From Flavobacteriales bacterium (GTDB lineage Bacteria > Bacteroidota > Bacteroidia > UBA10329): a stretch of DNA of 64,000 nt. The DNA lies in contig JACJZQ010000005.1 in the NCBI GenBank assembly GCA_020635495.1, forward strand, positions 142,500 through 206,499. Reading direction: 5' to 3'. Below the pieces are notes generated by a model. The model saw only the letters and a program-made list of their open reading frames with translations. It searched no databases and was not told where the DNA came from. The position numbers were made by a program, and so were the translations under genes. How positions within the stretch are numbered: the stretch's first letter is position 1; each line of letters starts with the position of its first letter. Below, one piece after another: positions 18,140 to 26,303 of this stretch.

Positions 18140-18991
18140 ATGAGTTGGTTTAAGCGCATAAAAGAAGGTATTACCACCTCAACCAAGGAGAAGAAGGAAA
18201 CTCCTGAAGGACTCTGGGTAAAGTGTCCGGGAAAAGAGTGTGGAAATATTATTCCTACAGCAGAGAATGAAGAAAATCTGTGGGTCTGTTCTAAGTGTGG
18301 TCATCATCAGAGAATCGGTTCAAGAGAGTATTTCCATATTCTGTTTGACGAGGCCAGATTCGAACTTTTCGGAGAAAACCTATCATCTGCAGACCCACTC
18401 AAGTTTACGGACAGCAAACCGTATACCCAGCGCCTGAAAGAAACCACCAAGAAAACCAATTTGTCTGATGCCATGCGAACGGCTATTGGAGAGATGGAGG
18501 GTGAGAAATTGGTAGTTGCCTGCATGGATTTCAGCTTTATCGGAGGTTCCATGGGGGCCGTTGTAGGTGAGAAGATAGCACGAGCTGTTGACAGGTGCAT
18601 TGAAGAACGGGCTCCACTTCTCATCATCTCCAAATCTGGAGGAGCAAGAATGATGGAAGCGGCCTTCAGCCTGATGCAGTTGGCCAAAACGTCTGCCAAG
18701 CTATCGCAATTGGCCAAAGAGAAGTTGCCATACATTTCACTTCTCACGGATCCAACTACAGGAGGTGTTACAGCTTCCTACGCCATGCTTGGAGACCTCA
18801 ATGTAGCCGAACCAGGAGCTTTGATCGGCTTTGCCGGTCCAAGAGTTATCAAGGAAACCATCGGGAAGGAATTGCCTGAAGGTTTCCAAACAGCGGAGTT
18901 CGTTCTGGAGCATGGTTTCTTGGATATGATCATCAATAGAAAGGAACTCAAATCCAAGTTGGCGCATACTTTGCGAATGTTAAAGAATTAG
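18140..18991 (+). CDS. accD: acetyl-CoA carboxylase carboxyltransferase subunit beta
   Basis: A 283-residue subunit that with AccA transfers the carboxyl group from biotin to acetyl-CoA, the first step of fatty acid synthesis. The N-terminal zinc ribbon is present, but its first knuckle reads CPGKEC (C-x4-C) instead of the usual C-x2-C; the second, CSKC, is standard. The crotonase-fold core has DFSFIGGSMGAVVGEKI, SKSGGARMMEA and the oxyanion-forming DPTTGGVTASYAMLGD and FAGPRVI. accA is not nearby. Confidence 0.95.
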   Translation: MSWFKRIKEGITTSTKEKKETPEGLWVKCPGKECGNIIPTAENEENLWVCSKCGHHQRIGSREYFHILFDEARFELFGENLSSADPLKFTDSKPYTQRLKETTKKTNLSDAMRTAIGEMEGEKLVVACMDFSFIGGSMGAVVGEKIARAVDRCIEERAPLLIISKSGGARMMEAAFSLMQLAKTSAKLSQLAKEKLPYISLLTDPTTGGVTASYAMLGDLNVAEPGALIGFAGPRVIKETIGKELPEGFQTAEFVLEHGFLDMIINRKELKSKLAHTLRMLKN

Positions 18992-19006
18992 AGATAGAAA
19001 TTCTTG

Positions 19007-19038
19007 TTGTTTACATTCAAAACGATTTTCTATCTTTG
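19007..19038 (+). promoter_or_regulatory. Bacteroidota-type promoter of rpsO
   Basis: TTG at 19007-19009, a 21-base spacer, and an exact TAnnTTTG match (TATCTTTG) at 19031-19038, 34 bases before the rpsO ATG. Confidence 0.7.
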
Positions 19039-19072
19039 CCGCTCGAATTTCAGAGGATAAAACACAGACAAG

Positions 19073-19342
19073 ATGTATTTAACATCAGACGTAAAGAAAG
19101 AGATATTCAAAACGCACGGTGGTGCTGAGAATAATACAGGTAGCACTGAAGGGCAGATTGCGTTGTTCACACACCGCATCAATCACCTTACAGAGCATCT
19201 TAAAAACAACCGAAAAGATTTCGGTACACAGAAAGCGCTTCTTGACCTTGTTGGAAAGAGAAGAAGTTTGCTTGATTACCTTAAGAACAAGGATATCGAG
19301 AAATATCGTGCCCTTATTAAGGAACTCAACTTAAGAAAGTAA
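19073..19342 (+). CDS. rpsO: 30S ribosomal protein S15
   Basis: An 89-residue primary 16S rRNA-binding protein of the small subunit. The conserved GSTEGQIALFTHRINHLTEHLKNNRKDFGTQKALLDLVGKRRSLLDYLKNKD core is complete. It is followed by pnp, as in many bacteria, with a hairpin between them. Confidence 0.97.
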   Translation: MYLTSDVKKEIFKTHGGAENNTGSTEGQIALFTHRINHLTEHLKNNRKDFGTQKALLDLVGKRRSLLDYLKNKDIEKYRALIKELNLRK

Positions 19343-19365
19343 TCGTATTGATTTAACGATAGTGT

Positions 19366-19393
19366 GAAAAGGCAATTCTACAATTGCCTTTTC
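19366..19393 (+). promoter_or_regulatory. 12-bp hairpin between rpsO and pnp
   Basis: A perfect 12-bp stem (GAAAAGGCAATT at 19366-19377, complement at 19382-19393) closes a CTAC loop, about 90 bases before the pnp start. The downstream arm contains TTTT but no long T-run follows. It may be a weak terminator for rpsO or an RNA-processing hairpin in the pnp leader, comparable to the RNase III site used for pnp autoregulation in E. coli; that parallel is inference. Confidence 0.6.
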
Positions 19394-19484
19394 GCGTATA
19401 AGGACGTGTGGTTTTGTACCGCACACTTCCCATCGAAAAGAGACAGTAAAAGAGAAATAAATAGTAGTAAACAAAGAGGAAAAG

Positions 19485-21611
19485 ATGATTCCAGAAGCAA
19501 TTAAACAAACAGTAGATGTAGGTAATGGCGTAACCATTACCATTGAAACCGGAAAGTTGGCCAAGCAGGCCGATGGATCGGTAATTGTACGTGCAGGAAA
19601 CTGTATGTTGATGGCCACCGTAGTATCGGCCACAGAAGCAAGAGAAGGAACAGATTTTCTGCCACTATCGGTAGATTATCTTGAGAAATATGCCGCTGCA
19701 GGGAAATTCCCAGGCGGATTCTTTAAAAGAGAGGCGCGTCCTTCAAATGCGGAGATATTGGTTAGCCGATTGGTTGACCGTGCGCTCCGCCCGATGTTCC
19801 CATCAGATTATCACTCAGAAACACAGATGATCATTCAATTGATCTCGCATGATGACAACATTATGCCAGATGCCTTGGCTGGATTGGCTGCAAGTGCTGC
19901 GTTGGCAGTTTCTGATATTCCTTTCGGAGGACCGATATCTGAAGTACGTGTGGCGTTGATTGATGGCAAATACGTTGTAAACCCATCAAAAGCTCAGTTG
20001 GCAACGGCCGATATGGACATGATCATTGCTGGTACAGCAACTGACATCAACATGGTCGAGGGCGAGATGAACGAATGTTCAGAAGACCAGATGCTGGAAG
20101 CTATCAAAATTGGGCACGAAGCAATTAAGAAACAGATTCAAGCTCAGCTTGACCTTGCTGCAAAAGTTGAAAAATCTAAGGTTAAGCGCGAGTACAACCA
20201 CGAGACCAACGATGAGGCTTTCAAGAAGAAAGTTTACGATTTCTGCTACCCGTTGATCTACGAAATGGCGAAATCAGGCTCGGCCAAGCAGGAGCGTTCA
20301 AATGCGTTGAGCGAGATCAAAGAGAAATTCGTTGCAACGCTATCTGATGAGGAAAAGGAAACGCTTCTTCCTTTGTTGGGAGGATACTTCAAGTATGCTC
20401 AGAAGCGTGCCGTTCGCGATTGTGTGCTGAACGAACGCGTTCGTTTGGATGGTAGAAAAACCACGGACATCCGCCCAATTTGGTCGGAGATAGATTACAT
20501 CCCATCAGCTCACGGTTCGTCCATCTTCACTCGTGGAGAAACACAGTCGTTGACAACAGTTACTCTTGGTGGTAAATTGGATGAACAACGTGTTGATAGT
20601 GTTACTCACGAAGGTTTCGACAATTTCTACCTGCACTACAACTTCCCTCCATTCTCTACTGGAGAAGCTAAGTTCCTGAGAGGAGTTGGACGTAGAGAGA
20701 TCGGTCATGGAAACTTGGCTGAGCGTGCTTTGAAAAAGGCGCTACCAAGTGATTTCCCTTACACAACACGTGTTGTTTCTGAGATACTTGAGTCGAATGG
20801 CTCATCTTCAATGGCAACTGTTTGTGCTGGTTCATTGGCATTGATGGATGCAGGTGTGCCTATCAAGAGCGGTGTTTCAGGTATCGCCATGGGATTGATC
20901 TATGATGAGGGCAGATACGCCATCCTTTCCGATATTCTAGGTGATGAGGATTTCTTGGGAGATATGGACTTCAAAGTGGCTGGTACCAAAAATGGTATCA
21001 CTGCTGTTCAGATGGACATGAAAGTTGACGGTCTTCCATACGAAGTTCTTGCTGAAGCATTGAACCAAGCAAAAGAAGGTCGTGCACACATCTTGAACGA
21101 GATGAACAAGACCATCGATGCTGCTAAAGCTGATATGAAAGATCACGCTCCACGTATCGTATCCATGGTTATTCCTAAGGATATGATCGGTGCGGTTATC
21201 GGACCTGGAGGAAAGATCATCCAAGAGATGCAGGAAGTGACCGGTGCTACCATCAATATCGAAGAGATCGATGGAAAGGGACATATCCAGATCATGGCTG
21301 ACAACAAGCAGTCTATTGACGCTGCCGTAGGTCGTATCAAAGCCATTACTGCGGTTCCTGAAGTAGGAGAGGTGTACAAAGGAAAGGTGAAGAATATCAT
21401 GCCTTTTGGTGCGTTCATCGAGATCATGCCAGGAAAAGACGGTCTACTTCACATCTCAGAAATTGAGCACAGAAGACTGGAGAAAGTAGAAGATGCTTTG
21501 AAGGAAGGTGATGTAGTTGAGGTTAAACTCATTGCGGTTGACGAGAAGACCGGAAAACTGAAACTTTCCAGAAAAGTCCTTCTTCCTAAGCCAGAGAAGA
21601 ACGAAGCGTAA
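19485..21611 (+). CDS. pnp: polynucleotide phosphorylase
   Basis: A 708-residue 3'-5' phosphorolytic exoribonuclease of RNA turnover, acting as a trimer. Two RNase PH-like domains are seen: the first includes FKREARPSNAEILVSRLVDRALRPMFP, the second FTRGETQSLTTVTLG and SSSMATVCAGSLALMDAG with the catalytic DEDFLGDMDFKVAGT acids. A KH domain (GAVIGPGGKIIQEM) and an S1 domain (YKGKVKNIMPFGAFIEI) complete the usual order. The hairpin at 19366-19393 lies in the leader and a terminator follows the stop. Confidence 0.97.
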   Translation: MIPEAIKQTVDVGNGVTITIETGKLAKQADGSVIVRAGNCMLMATVVSATEAREGTDFLPLSVDYLEKYAAAGKFPGGFFKREARPSNAEILVSRLVDRALRPMFPSDYHSETQMIIQLISHDDNIMPDALAGLAASAALAVSDIPFGGPISEVRVALIDGKYVVNPSKAQLATADMDMIIAGTATDINMVEGEMNECSEDQMLEAIKIGHEAIKKQIQAQLDLAAKVEKSKVKREYNHETNDEAFKKKVYDFCYPLIYEMAKSGSAKQERSNALSEIKEKFVATLSDEEKETLLPLLGGYFKYAQKRAVRDCVLNERVRLDGRKTTDIRPIWSEIDYIPSAHGSSIFTRGETQSLTTVTLGGKLDEQRVDSVTHEGFDNFYLHYNFPPFSTGEAKFLRGVGRREIGHGNLAERALKKALPSDFPYTTRVVSEILESNGSSSMATVCAGSLALMDAGVPIKSGVSGIAMGLIYDEGRYAILSDILGDEDFLGDMDFKVAGTKNGITAVQMDMKVDGLPYEVLAEALNQAKEGRAHILNEMNKTIDAAKADMKDHAPRIVSMVIPKDMIGAVIGPGGKIIQEMQEVTGATINIEEIDGKGHIQIMADNKQSIDAAVGRIKAITAVPEVGEVYKGKVKNIMPFGAFIEIMPGKDGLLHISEIEHRRLEKVEDALKEGDVVEVKLIAVDEKTGKLKLSRKVLLPKPEKNEA

Positions 21612-21630
21612 GAACGTTTCTGTTGATATT

Positions 21631-21670
21631 AAAGCCCCGTTTGCACCAAGTAGACGGGGCTTTTTGTTTT
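21631..21670 (+). terminator. rho-independent terminator of pnp
   Basis: Stem AAAGCCCCGT (21631-21640) pairs with ACGGGGCTTT (21654-21663) across a 13-base loop and runs into TTTTGTTTT. Confidence 0.9.
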
Positions 21671-21697
21671 ACTTCGTGACCATCAAACCTAAGAGAC

Positions 21698-22345
21698 ATG
21701 CCAATTGTAGCTCCATCTTTATTAGCAGCAGATTTCACCAAACTGGGTGAAGTGATTGAACTTATCAATCGAAGCGAAGCCGACTGGCTTCATGTGGATG
21801 TGATGGACGGTGTTTTCGTGCCTAATATCTCATTCGGTGAGCCCGTGATGAAACCACTTAAGAAGATCTGTAAAAAACCGTTCGATGTGCACCTGATGGT
21901 TGTTGACCCGGACCGTTACCTACATTATTTCAAGGATTGTGGTGCGGATATTCTAACGGTTCATTACGAAGCATGTACGCATCTACATAGAACCATCGGG
22001 GCAATCAAAGAACTGGGAATGAAGGCAGCTGTTTCGCTCAATCCGCACACACCTGTTTCGTTGTTGGAAGAGGTACTACCGGAGTTGGATATGGTACTTA
22101 TTATGTCTGTGAACCCTGGTTTTGGCGGACAGAAATTCATTGAGCACACCTACGGTAAGGTCCGTAAGCTTCGGGACATGGCCAATGAATTGAACCCTGA
22201 CCTCATCATTGAAGTGGATGGTGGTGTTAACTTGGATAACGCGCCAAAATTGGTTGCTGCCGGAGCAAATGCATTGGTTGCCGGTAGCTCTGTCTTCAAA
22301 GCGGAAAACCCTGAAGCCGTTATTTCAGGATTGAAGAAATCCTAA
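21698..22345 (+). CDS. rpe: ribulose-phosphate 3-epimerase
   Basis: A 215-residue TIM-barrel enzyme of the pentose phosphate pathway that interconverts ribulose 5-phosphate and xylulose 5-phosphate. Family signatures are present: LHVDVMDGVFVPNISFG with the catalytic Asp, FDVHLMV with the metal-binding His, MSVNPGFGGQKFI, and EVDGGVN with the second catalytic Asp. The phosphate-binding VAGSSVF is near the end. It lies alone after the pnp terminator. Confidence 0.96.
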   Translation: MPIVAPSLLAADFTKLGEVIELINRSEADWLHVDVMDGVFVPNISFGEPVMKPLKKICKKPFDVHLMVVDPDRYLHYFKDCGADILTVHYEACTHLHRTIGAIKELGMKAAVSLNPHTPVSLLEEVLPELDMVLIMSVNPGFGGQKFIEHTYGKVRKLRDMANELNPDLIIEVDGGVNLDNAPKLVAAGANALVAGSSVFKAENPEAVISGLKKS

Positions 22346-22347
22346 TC

Positions 22348-22414
22348 GTCATTACGAGGAAGAATGACGAAGTAATCTTCCGAATGAGATTGCTTCACTT
22401 CGTTCGCAATGACG
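22348..22414. repeat. REP-like intergenic inverted repeat
   Basis: Two arms, 22348-22380 and 22386-22414, are imperfect inverted copies built on the words CGTCATTRCGA and AGCAATCT. They form one long stem between the convergent rpe and dehydrogenase genes. Sequences of this style are known as dispersed intergenic repeats in many bacteria. Only one copy is in this window. It could also act as a bidirectional terminator. Confidence 0.65.
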
Positions 22415-22415
22415 T

Positions 22416-23618
22416 TCAGTTCCCATCAACATAATCCTGTAGATAGGCGAATCGGTCCGTGAGCTTGCCGTCTTGAGCAATTGTTGCTCTTCCAAGAATA
22501 TCATCAGGGTCATTCTCAAGGAATAACGGAATGATCTTGTCTATCAGGTCCTGTCCGAAACCAGATGAAGCGTCTTTCGGAACCTCACAAGGAAGATTGT
22601 CTACAGCCATTATGGTGATACTGTCATTGGCATAAGGTTCTGCCTCTTCGCCAGTAAATCGATTGTAGCCATATATCGGTTCTGCAATGGTTGATGGCCG
22701 CAGCGTGGTTGGTACGGAGCCTTTGATATCACACGTAATATCTGCGATGACACGTGTTTTGAAATCATCCCGTTTTACATCCTGTTCAGTAAAGAAATGT
22801 GCGCTTTTATTGTCCCAAAAATGAGCTGAAATAAATATGTCGGCCACCTTTAGAAACTTGATGAATGTGTTGTCCCAAACGGTGCTGTCCTTCACGAATT
22901 CTGCAAAATCCTTGGGCGGTTTTCCGTCTTTCTCGTGATAGTCGAGAATATCTGCATTGCAATAAACCGGTTCATCAAACTCCTCGTTCAGAAATTCAGG
23001 AATTGAAATTTGACGGATACCTGCTTCATTCAGTGTTTCCTTGGCTCCATTAGCCACTTTTCCGCCACCAGAAATGATGATCTTGGCATTGCCGAGTTCA
23101 ACCTTTTTCATCTCGCGGCCCATTTCTTTCATGTCTTCGCATTGATTGGCCGGCTTTAACTCGAACGATCTATGTCTCTTCCCGTAAGCGATCAATGCGT
23201 TGTAAGCGCCTACAATTCCTGCGTAGCGGCCAAAACCCAGCACACGGAAACCGTTGGGGTAGGTGAGGGTTTCATAATCTATCAGTCGAACCTTCTTCTT
23301 TAAGATTTCTTGAAGTAAGGTTCTGTTGTAAGGTTGTTTTTTGATGGTGTGCGAGAAGAACAGCATTGTTTTTCCCTCAGCAAGCATGTCATACTTCACC
23401 TCCTTCACCCCGAAGATCACATCACAATTACTTACGTCATCAACCAGCTCAACCCCTGCATTTGAGTAATCTTCATCAGCAAAGCATCGAATTGGACTCC
23501 TCTGAACTTTGATGTCTAATTCTGGGTATGTTTCAAGCAGGAATGCGCAGTTTGCTGGTGTAAATGCAACGCGTTTGTCCGGTGGAGTTTTTCCTTCTCT
23601 TATGATTCCAATTTTCAT
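22416..23618 (-). CDS. alanine dehydrogenase/saccharopine dehydrogenase-like NAD(P)-dependent enzyme
   Basis: A 400-residue cytoplasmic oxidoreductase. The N-terminus MKIGIIREGKTPPDKRVAFTP is the typical start of the alanine dehydrogenase/PNT N-terminal domain. The Rossmann part carries KIIISGGGKVANGAKETL, and a conserved late block reads VIADITCDIKGSVPTT. In Bacteroidota such proteins are usually annotated as lysine-forming saccharopine dehydrogenase or alanine dehydrogenase homologues. The substrate cannot be fixed from sequence, and the reaction is probably reductive amination or its reverse. It is monocistronic, and the stop abuts the repeat at 22348-22414. Confidence 0.8.
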   Translation of the reverse strand: MKIGIIREGKTPPDKRVAFTPANCAFLLETYPELDIKVQRSPIRCFADEDYSNAGVELVDDVSNCDVIFGVKEVKYDMLAEGKTMLFFSHTIKKQPYNRTLLQEILKKKVRLIDYETLTYPNGFRVLGFGRYAGIVGAYNALIAYGKRHRSFELKPANQCEDMKEMGREMKKVELGNAKIIISGGGKVANGAKETLNEAGIRQISIPEFLNEEFDEPVYCNADILDYHEKDGKPPKDFAEFVKDSTVWDNTFIKFLKVADIFISAHFWDNKSAHFFTEQDVKRDDFKTRVIADITCDIKGSVPTTLRPSTIAEPIYGYNRFTGEEAEPYANDSITIMAVDNLPCEVPKDASSGFGQDLIDKIIPLFLENDPDDILGRATIAQDGKLTDRFAYLQDYVDGN

Positions 23619-23811
23619 GTTGCGAAAATAGGATTACTAAAACCTACTCATTGCCAGATTCATCATGTTCACACCTGCGCCAAACAATTTCAGTTCACCT
23701 TAAGAAGAAAACATACACTGAAAGGCTCTCAGGTTTATTTGATTACTCTTTTTTGATTCAGTTCCATGATTCTAAGCCTTACGGAAACGATATTCAGCGG
23801 CATTTTCCAGT

Positions 23812-25578
23812 TCAAGAACTAATCGAACGCGTCTCAAATGAATTCAGTATTGTGCGGATCTCGCTGAAACTTGAAGGCTTGAACTCTAATTTGTCTGAAG
23901 ATTTTCCTGACACAGTTTTGTGGCAAACCATTGGTTTTCCGTCAATGACCTTGTAGGCAAATACCTCAGCTTGTTCGTTGAGAGGATAGTTCTGCATGGT
24001 GTAACCTGTTTCTGTCCGTCTCATTCCGATCATGCTTCTCACATCTTTGAAAACAAGCAGAACCACTTCGTTGCTTGTGTCAGGGTCTGCAACTTGTAAT
24101 TGACTGAGCATATTCGGTGGATTGGACAGAAACCTATCGCAGTTTATCCAGCCAAGTTGATTTAGCGTGAAAACGTAGTTGTCCATGGTCTGTCTGTTGG
24201 TGAAACCCGACTGGTCTGCCTTTTCTCCCATTTCAATGGTGCGGTATTCCTGTTTGCACTGCCATTCTTCATGGTCATCTTCGTAGGAAGACATTTGCGC
24301 CTGATAGTGCTGCTCATATCGCTTTAAAGCTCTTAGATACTTATCAGACTTTTTGAAGTTCTTGTAGCTCTCAAATTTGTACTGAGTGTACTCCTCAACC
24401 TGACAATCATACGCTTCAACTCGTTCCGGATAAAGCGTCAATTCATCAGTGTAGGCTGCCATTTTTTTCTCATAGTTGACCTGTTTGCGCTCATAATCAG
24501 CCATGTGCCGCTGGAATTTTTCTTCCGCAGCCTGAGTCTTTGATTTCCAGAACAGCTTATTGATCAAAGTTGGTTGCACCTCATAATTCTCTGGTCTAGG
24601 TTTGTGCGGTGCTCTCGGCTTTTGAGGAGGTGCTGGTTTCTTTGGCGGTTTTCTGTCCAGCGTCATTCTTGGTGGCATGAAATTCCAACTCGGTCTAATT
24701 GGGCCATCATATCTTCCGAAGGTGGCGAAACTACTCCAAGCTGGTGTGGCCGGTTGCTGTCCTACCTGCTGCCAATCTCCACCATCATTGGAGGTGAATA
24801 GTTCCATGCCCTCTTCCTTGGATTCTGCTGGAAGAAGCATGCTCAATTGCGAATCTTCATTCAGACTCAGTTGATTGCCATTTTCATCCTTCGCGTCCAA
24901 GAAAATCATACCGCCCGTTTCAAGCAATTGATTTCCTGATGTTGTAGAAAGACCGTAATCATGGAACGATCCGAAAGTGAGCGCCTCTTTCATTTCTACG
25001 GTCACATTTCCTGTTATCGGATTTCCATCACGATCAACAAAAGAGTTTGCGGGAATTGAAACCTGAACACCGGCATTTCCAACGATCAATTGGTCGGTTT
25101 TCGGATCGATGATAAACTGCTGTGCACGGTTTTGTGTAAGTGCGGATCTGAGGTCTTCCGTGGTGTTGAAAGTGTATCGCTTTATGGCTATTTCAACGCG
25201 TCTGTTCTTTGCTCTTCCTCTATCGTTATTATTCATGTCAATGGGGTCGGACTCTCCTTTCCAATCAATGGAAACCACACCCTCATCGAGCCCAAAATGC
25301 AAGAGAGAATAGAGTATGAATTTGGTTCTACGTTCTGAGAGTTGCATGTTGTATTCATCCGAACCAATGGCGTCTGTGTGTCCGGTTATGATCACCTCAT
25401 AAGCATCCGTAAGGCCAAGAGTTGAAATGTGCTCCTTTAGCTTGAGAAGTTCCGTTTTGGTGAGCACATCTTGATCATGTTCAAAATGAGCATCATAGAA
25501 TTCGGTTGTTTCAGAAGCATTGGCATTGAAAATGCTGATAATCAGAACAAGTGATAGGTAAAGGTTAGCGAGTTTCAT
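23812..25578 (-). CDS. secreted OmpA-like protein with N-terminal OmpA domain and long Pro-rich/coiled region
   Basis: A 588-residue envelope protein with a signal peptide ending at NANAS. The OmpA C-terminal-like peptidoglycan-binding domain comes first (about residues 25-135: ITGHTDAIGSDEYNMQLSERRT and GRAKNRRVEI), whereas it is usually last. A beta domain follows (~150-285: SIPANSFVDRDGNPITGNVTVEMKEAL). A Lys/Pro linker (PPKKPAPPQKPRAPHKPRP, ~310-335) leads into a Tyr/Lys/Glu-rich helical region (~345-450). The C-terminal ~130 residues form a globular unit (NYVFTLNQLGWINCDRFL). It probably links peptidoglycan to an unknown partner. It stands alone, with a short non-coding gap on each side. 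Confidence 0.75.
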   Translation of the reverse strand: MKLANLYLSLVLIISIFNANASETTEFYDAHFEHDQDVLTKTELLKLKEHISTLGLTDAYEVIITGHTDAIGSDEYNMQLSERRTKFILYSLLHFGLDEGVVSIDWKGESDPIDMNNNDRGRAKNRRVEIAIKRYTFNTTEDLRSALTQNRAQQFIIDPKTDQLIVGNAGVQVSIPANSFVDRDGNPITGNVTVEMKEALTFGSFHDYGLSTTSGNQLLETGGMIFLDAKDENGNQLSLNEDSQLSMLLPAESKEEGMELFTSNDGGDWQQVGQQPATPAWSSFATFGRYDGPIRPSWNFMPPRMTLDRKPPKKPAPPQKPRAPHKPRPENYEVQPTLINKLFWKSKTQAAEEKFQRHMADYERKQVNYEKKMAAYTDELTLYPERVEAYDCQVEEYTQYKFESYKNFKKSDKYLRALKRYEQHYQAQMSSYEDDHEEWQCKQEYRTIEMGEKADQSGFTNRQTMDNYVFTLNQLGWINCDRFLSNPPNMLSQLQVADPDTSNEVVLLVFKDVRSMIGMRRTETGYTMQNYPLNEQAEVFAYKVIDGKPMVCHKTVSGKSSDKLEFKPSSFSEIRTILNSFETRSISS

Positions 25579-25706
25579 GGTGAGTGATTTTTTGTTCAGC
25601 TTTTGCTAAAACCCTTACTCACAATGCCTTATTGTCTGCTAAATGTTAATGGATCGGAAAATGAAAATGATGGCAACATAGTTTCAAGAAAGAGAGTGTT
25701 TAGGTG

Positions 25707-25737
25707 AAAAAAGAGGCCCGCAAACTTTGCGGGCCTC
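25707..25737 (-). terminator. rho-independent terminator of the rtcB-TPR unit
   Basis: GAGGCCCGCA (25713-25722) pairs with TGCGGGCCTC (25728-25737). Read on the minus strand, the stem is followed by a run of T (complement of AAAAAA at 25707-25712), four bases after the TPR gene stop. Confidence 0.88.
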
Positions 25738-25740
25738 CGT

Positions 25741-26265
25741 TTACACGAACATTGCTGTCCAGCCTTCGAACATGCGATGTTTCATCTTGGCTCGATCAAG
25801 GTTGCTTTTGATCACTTCCATGGAATCGTTATCCATACAGTGCCTGAAAGCTTCCTTGTAAGCATCGATAGCCTTTTTATAAAGACTTCGCATTTCTCGG
25901 CTTCGCCCTACTTCGTTATACATGTCAGACTTCTCGACACCACTAACGGTCATGGCTTTGAAAGCCGCGTTTTCCATCTCCTCATATCGTCCCATACTGA
26001 ACAATAGGTTGACGTAGTTGTAGTGTGTACCTGCAAAATCTGCATCGTATTTCAAAGCAAGTTCATAGTGCAGCAATGCTTTTTCATGATCACTCATTTG
26101 AGCAAAGTAGTACCATCCCAAATAAGAGTGAGCTCTACCATAAACTGGTTCCATTTCAAGAATTTCCATCAAGAGATTCTTTCCTTCCAAATACTCACCT
26201 CTCATGTAGAGATCATCTACCATTGCCATATAGTGTTCTACTGCATTGTAATTGTCGTTTTTCAT
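25741..26265 (-). CDS. small tetratricopeptide-repeat protein
   Basis: A 174-residue soluble protein built from TPR-like helical pairs: GEYLEGKNLLMEILEMEP, AHSYLGWYYFAQMSDHEKALLHYELALKYDAD, and a third pair around MYNEVGRSREMRSLYKKAIDAYKEAFRHCMDN. There is no signal peptide, so it is cytoplasmic and probably a protein-interaction module. It starts 38 bases after rtcB ends, on the same strand, and shares its terminator, so it is a candidate partner of the RNA ligase. No catalytic residues are seen. Confidence 0.8.
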   Translation of the reverse strand: MKNDNYNAVEHYMAMVDDLYMRGEYLEGKNLLMEILEMEPVYGRAHSYLGWYYFAQMSDHEKALLHYELALKYDADFAGTHYNYVNLLFSMGRYEEMENAAFKAMTVSGVEKSDMYNEVGRSREMRSLYKKAIDAYKEAFRHCMDNDSMEVIKSNLDRAKMKHRMFEGWTAMFV

Positions 26266-26303
26266 TTCAATTCGTCTTGTGCCCTGTGCAGAGCACAGGA
26301 CAA

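Noticed and set aside
23651..23956. 101-codon plus-strand frame between the dehydrogenase and OmpA-like genes
   Set aside because: It starts with TTG, overlaps 145 bases of the OmpA-like gene and has no recognisable domain. Treated as chance.
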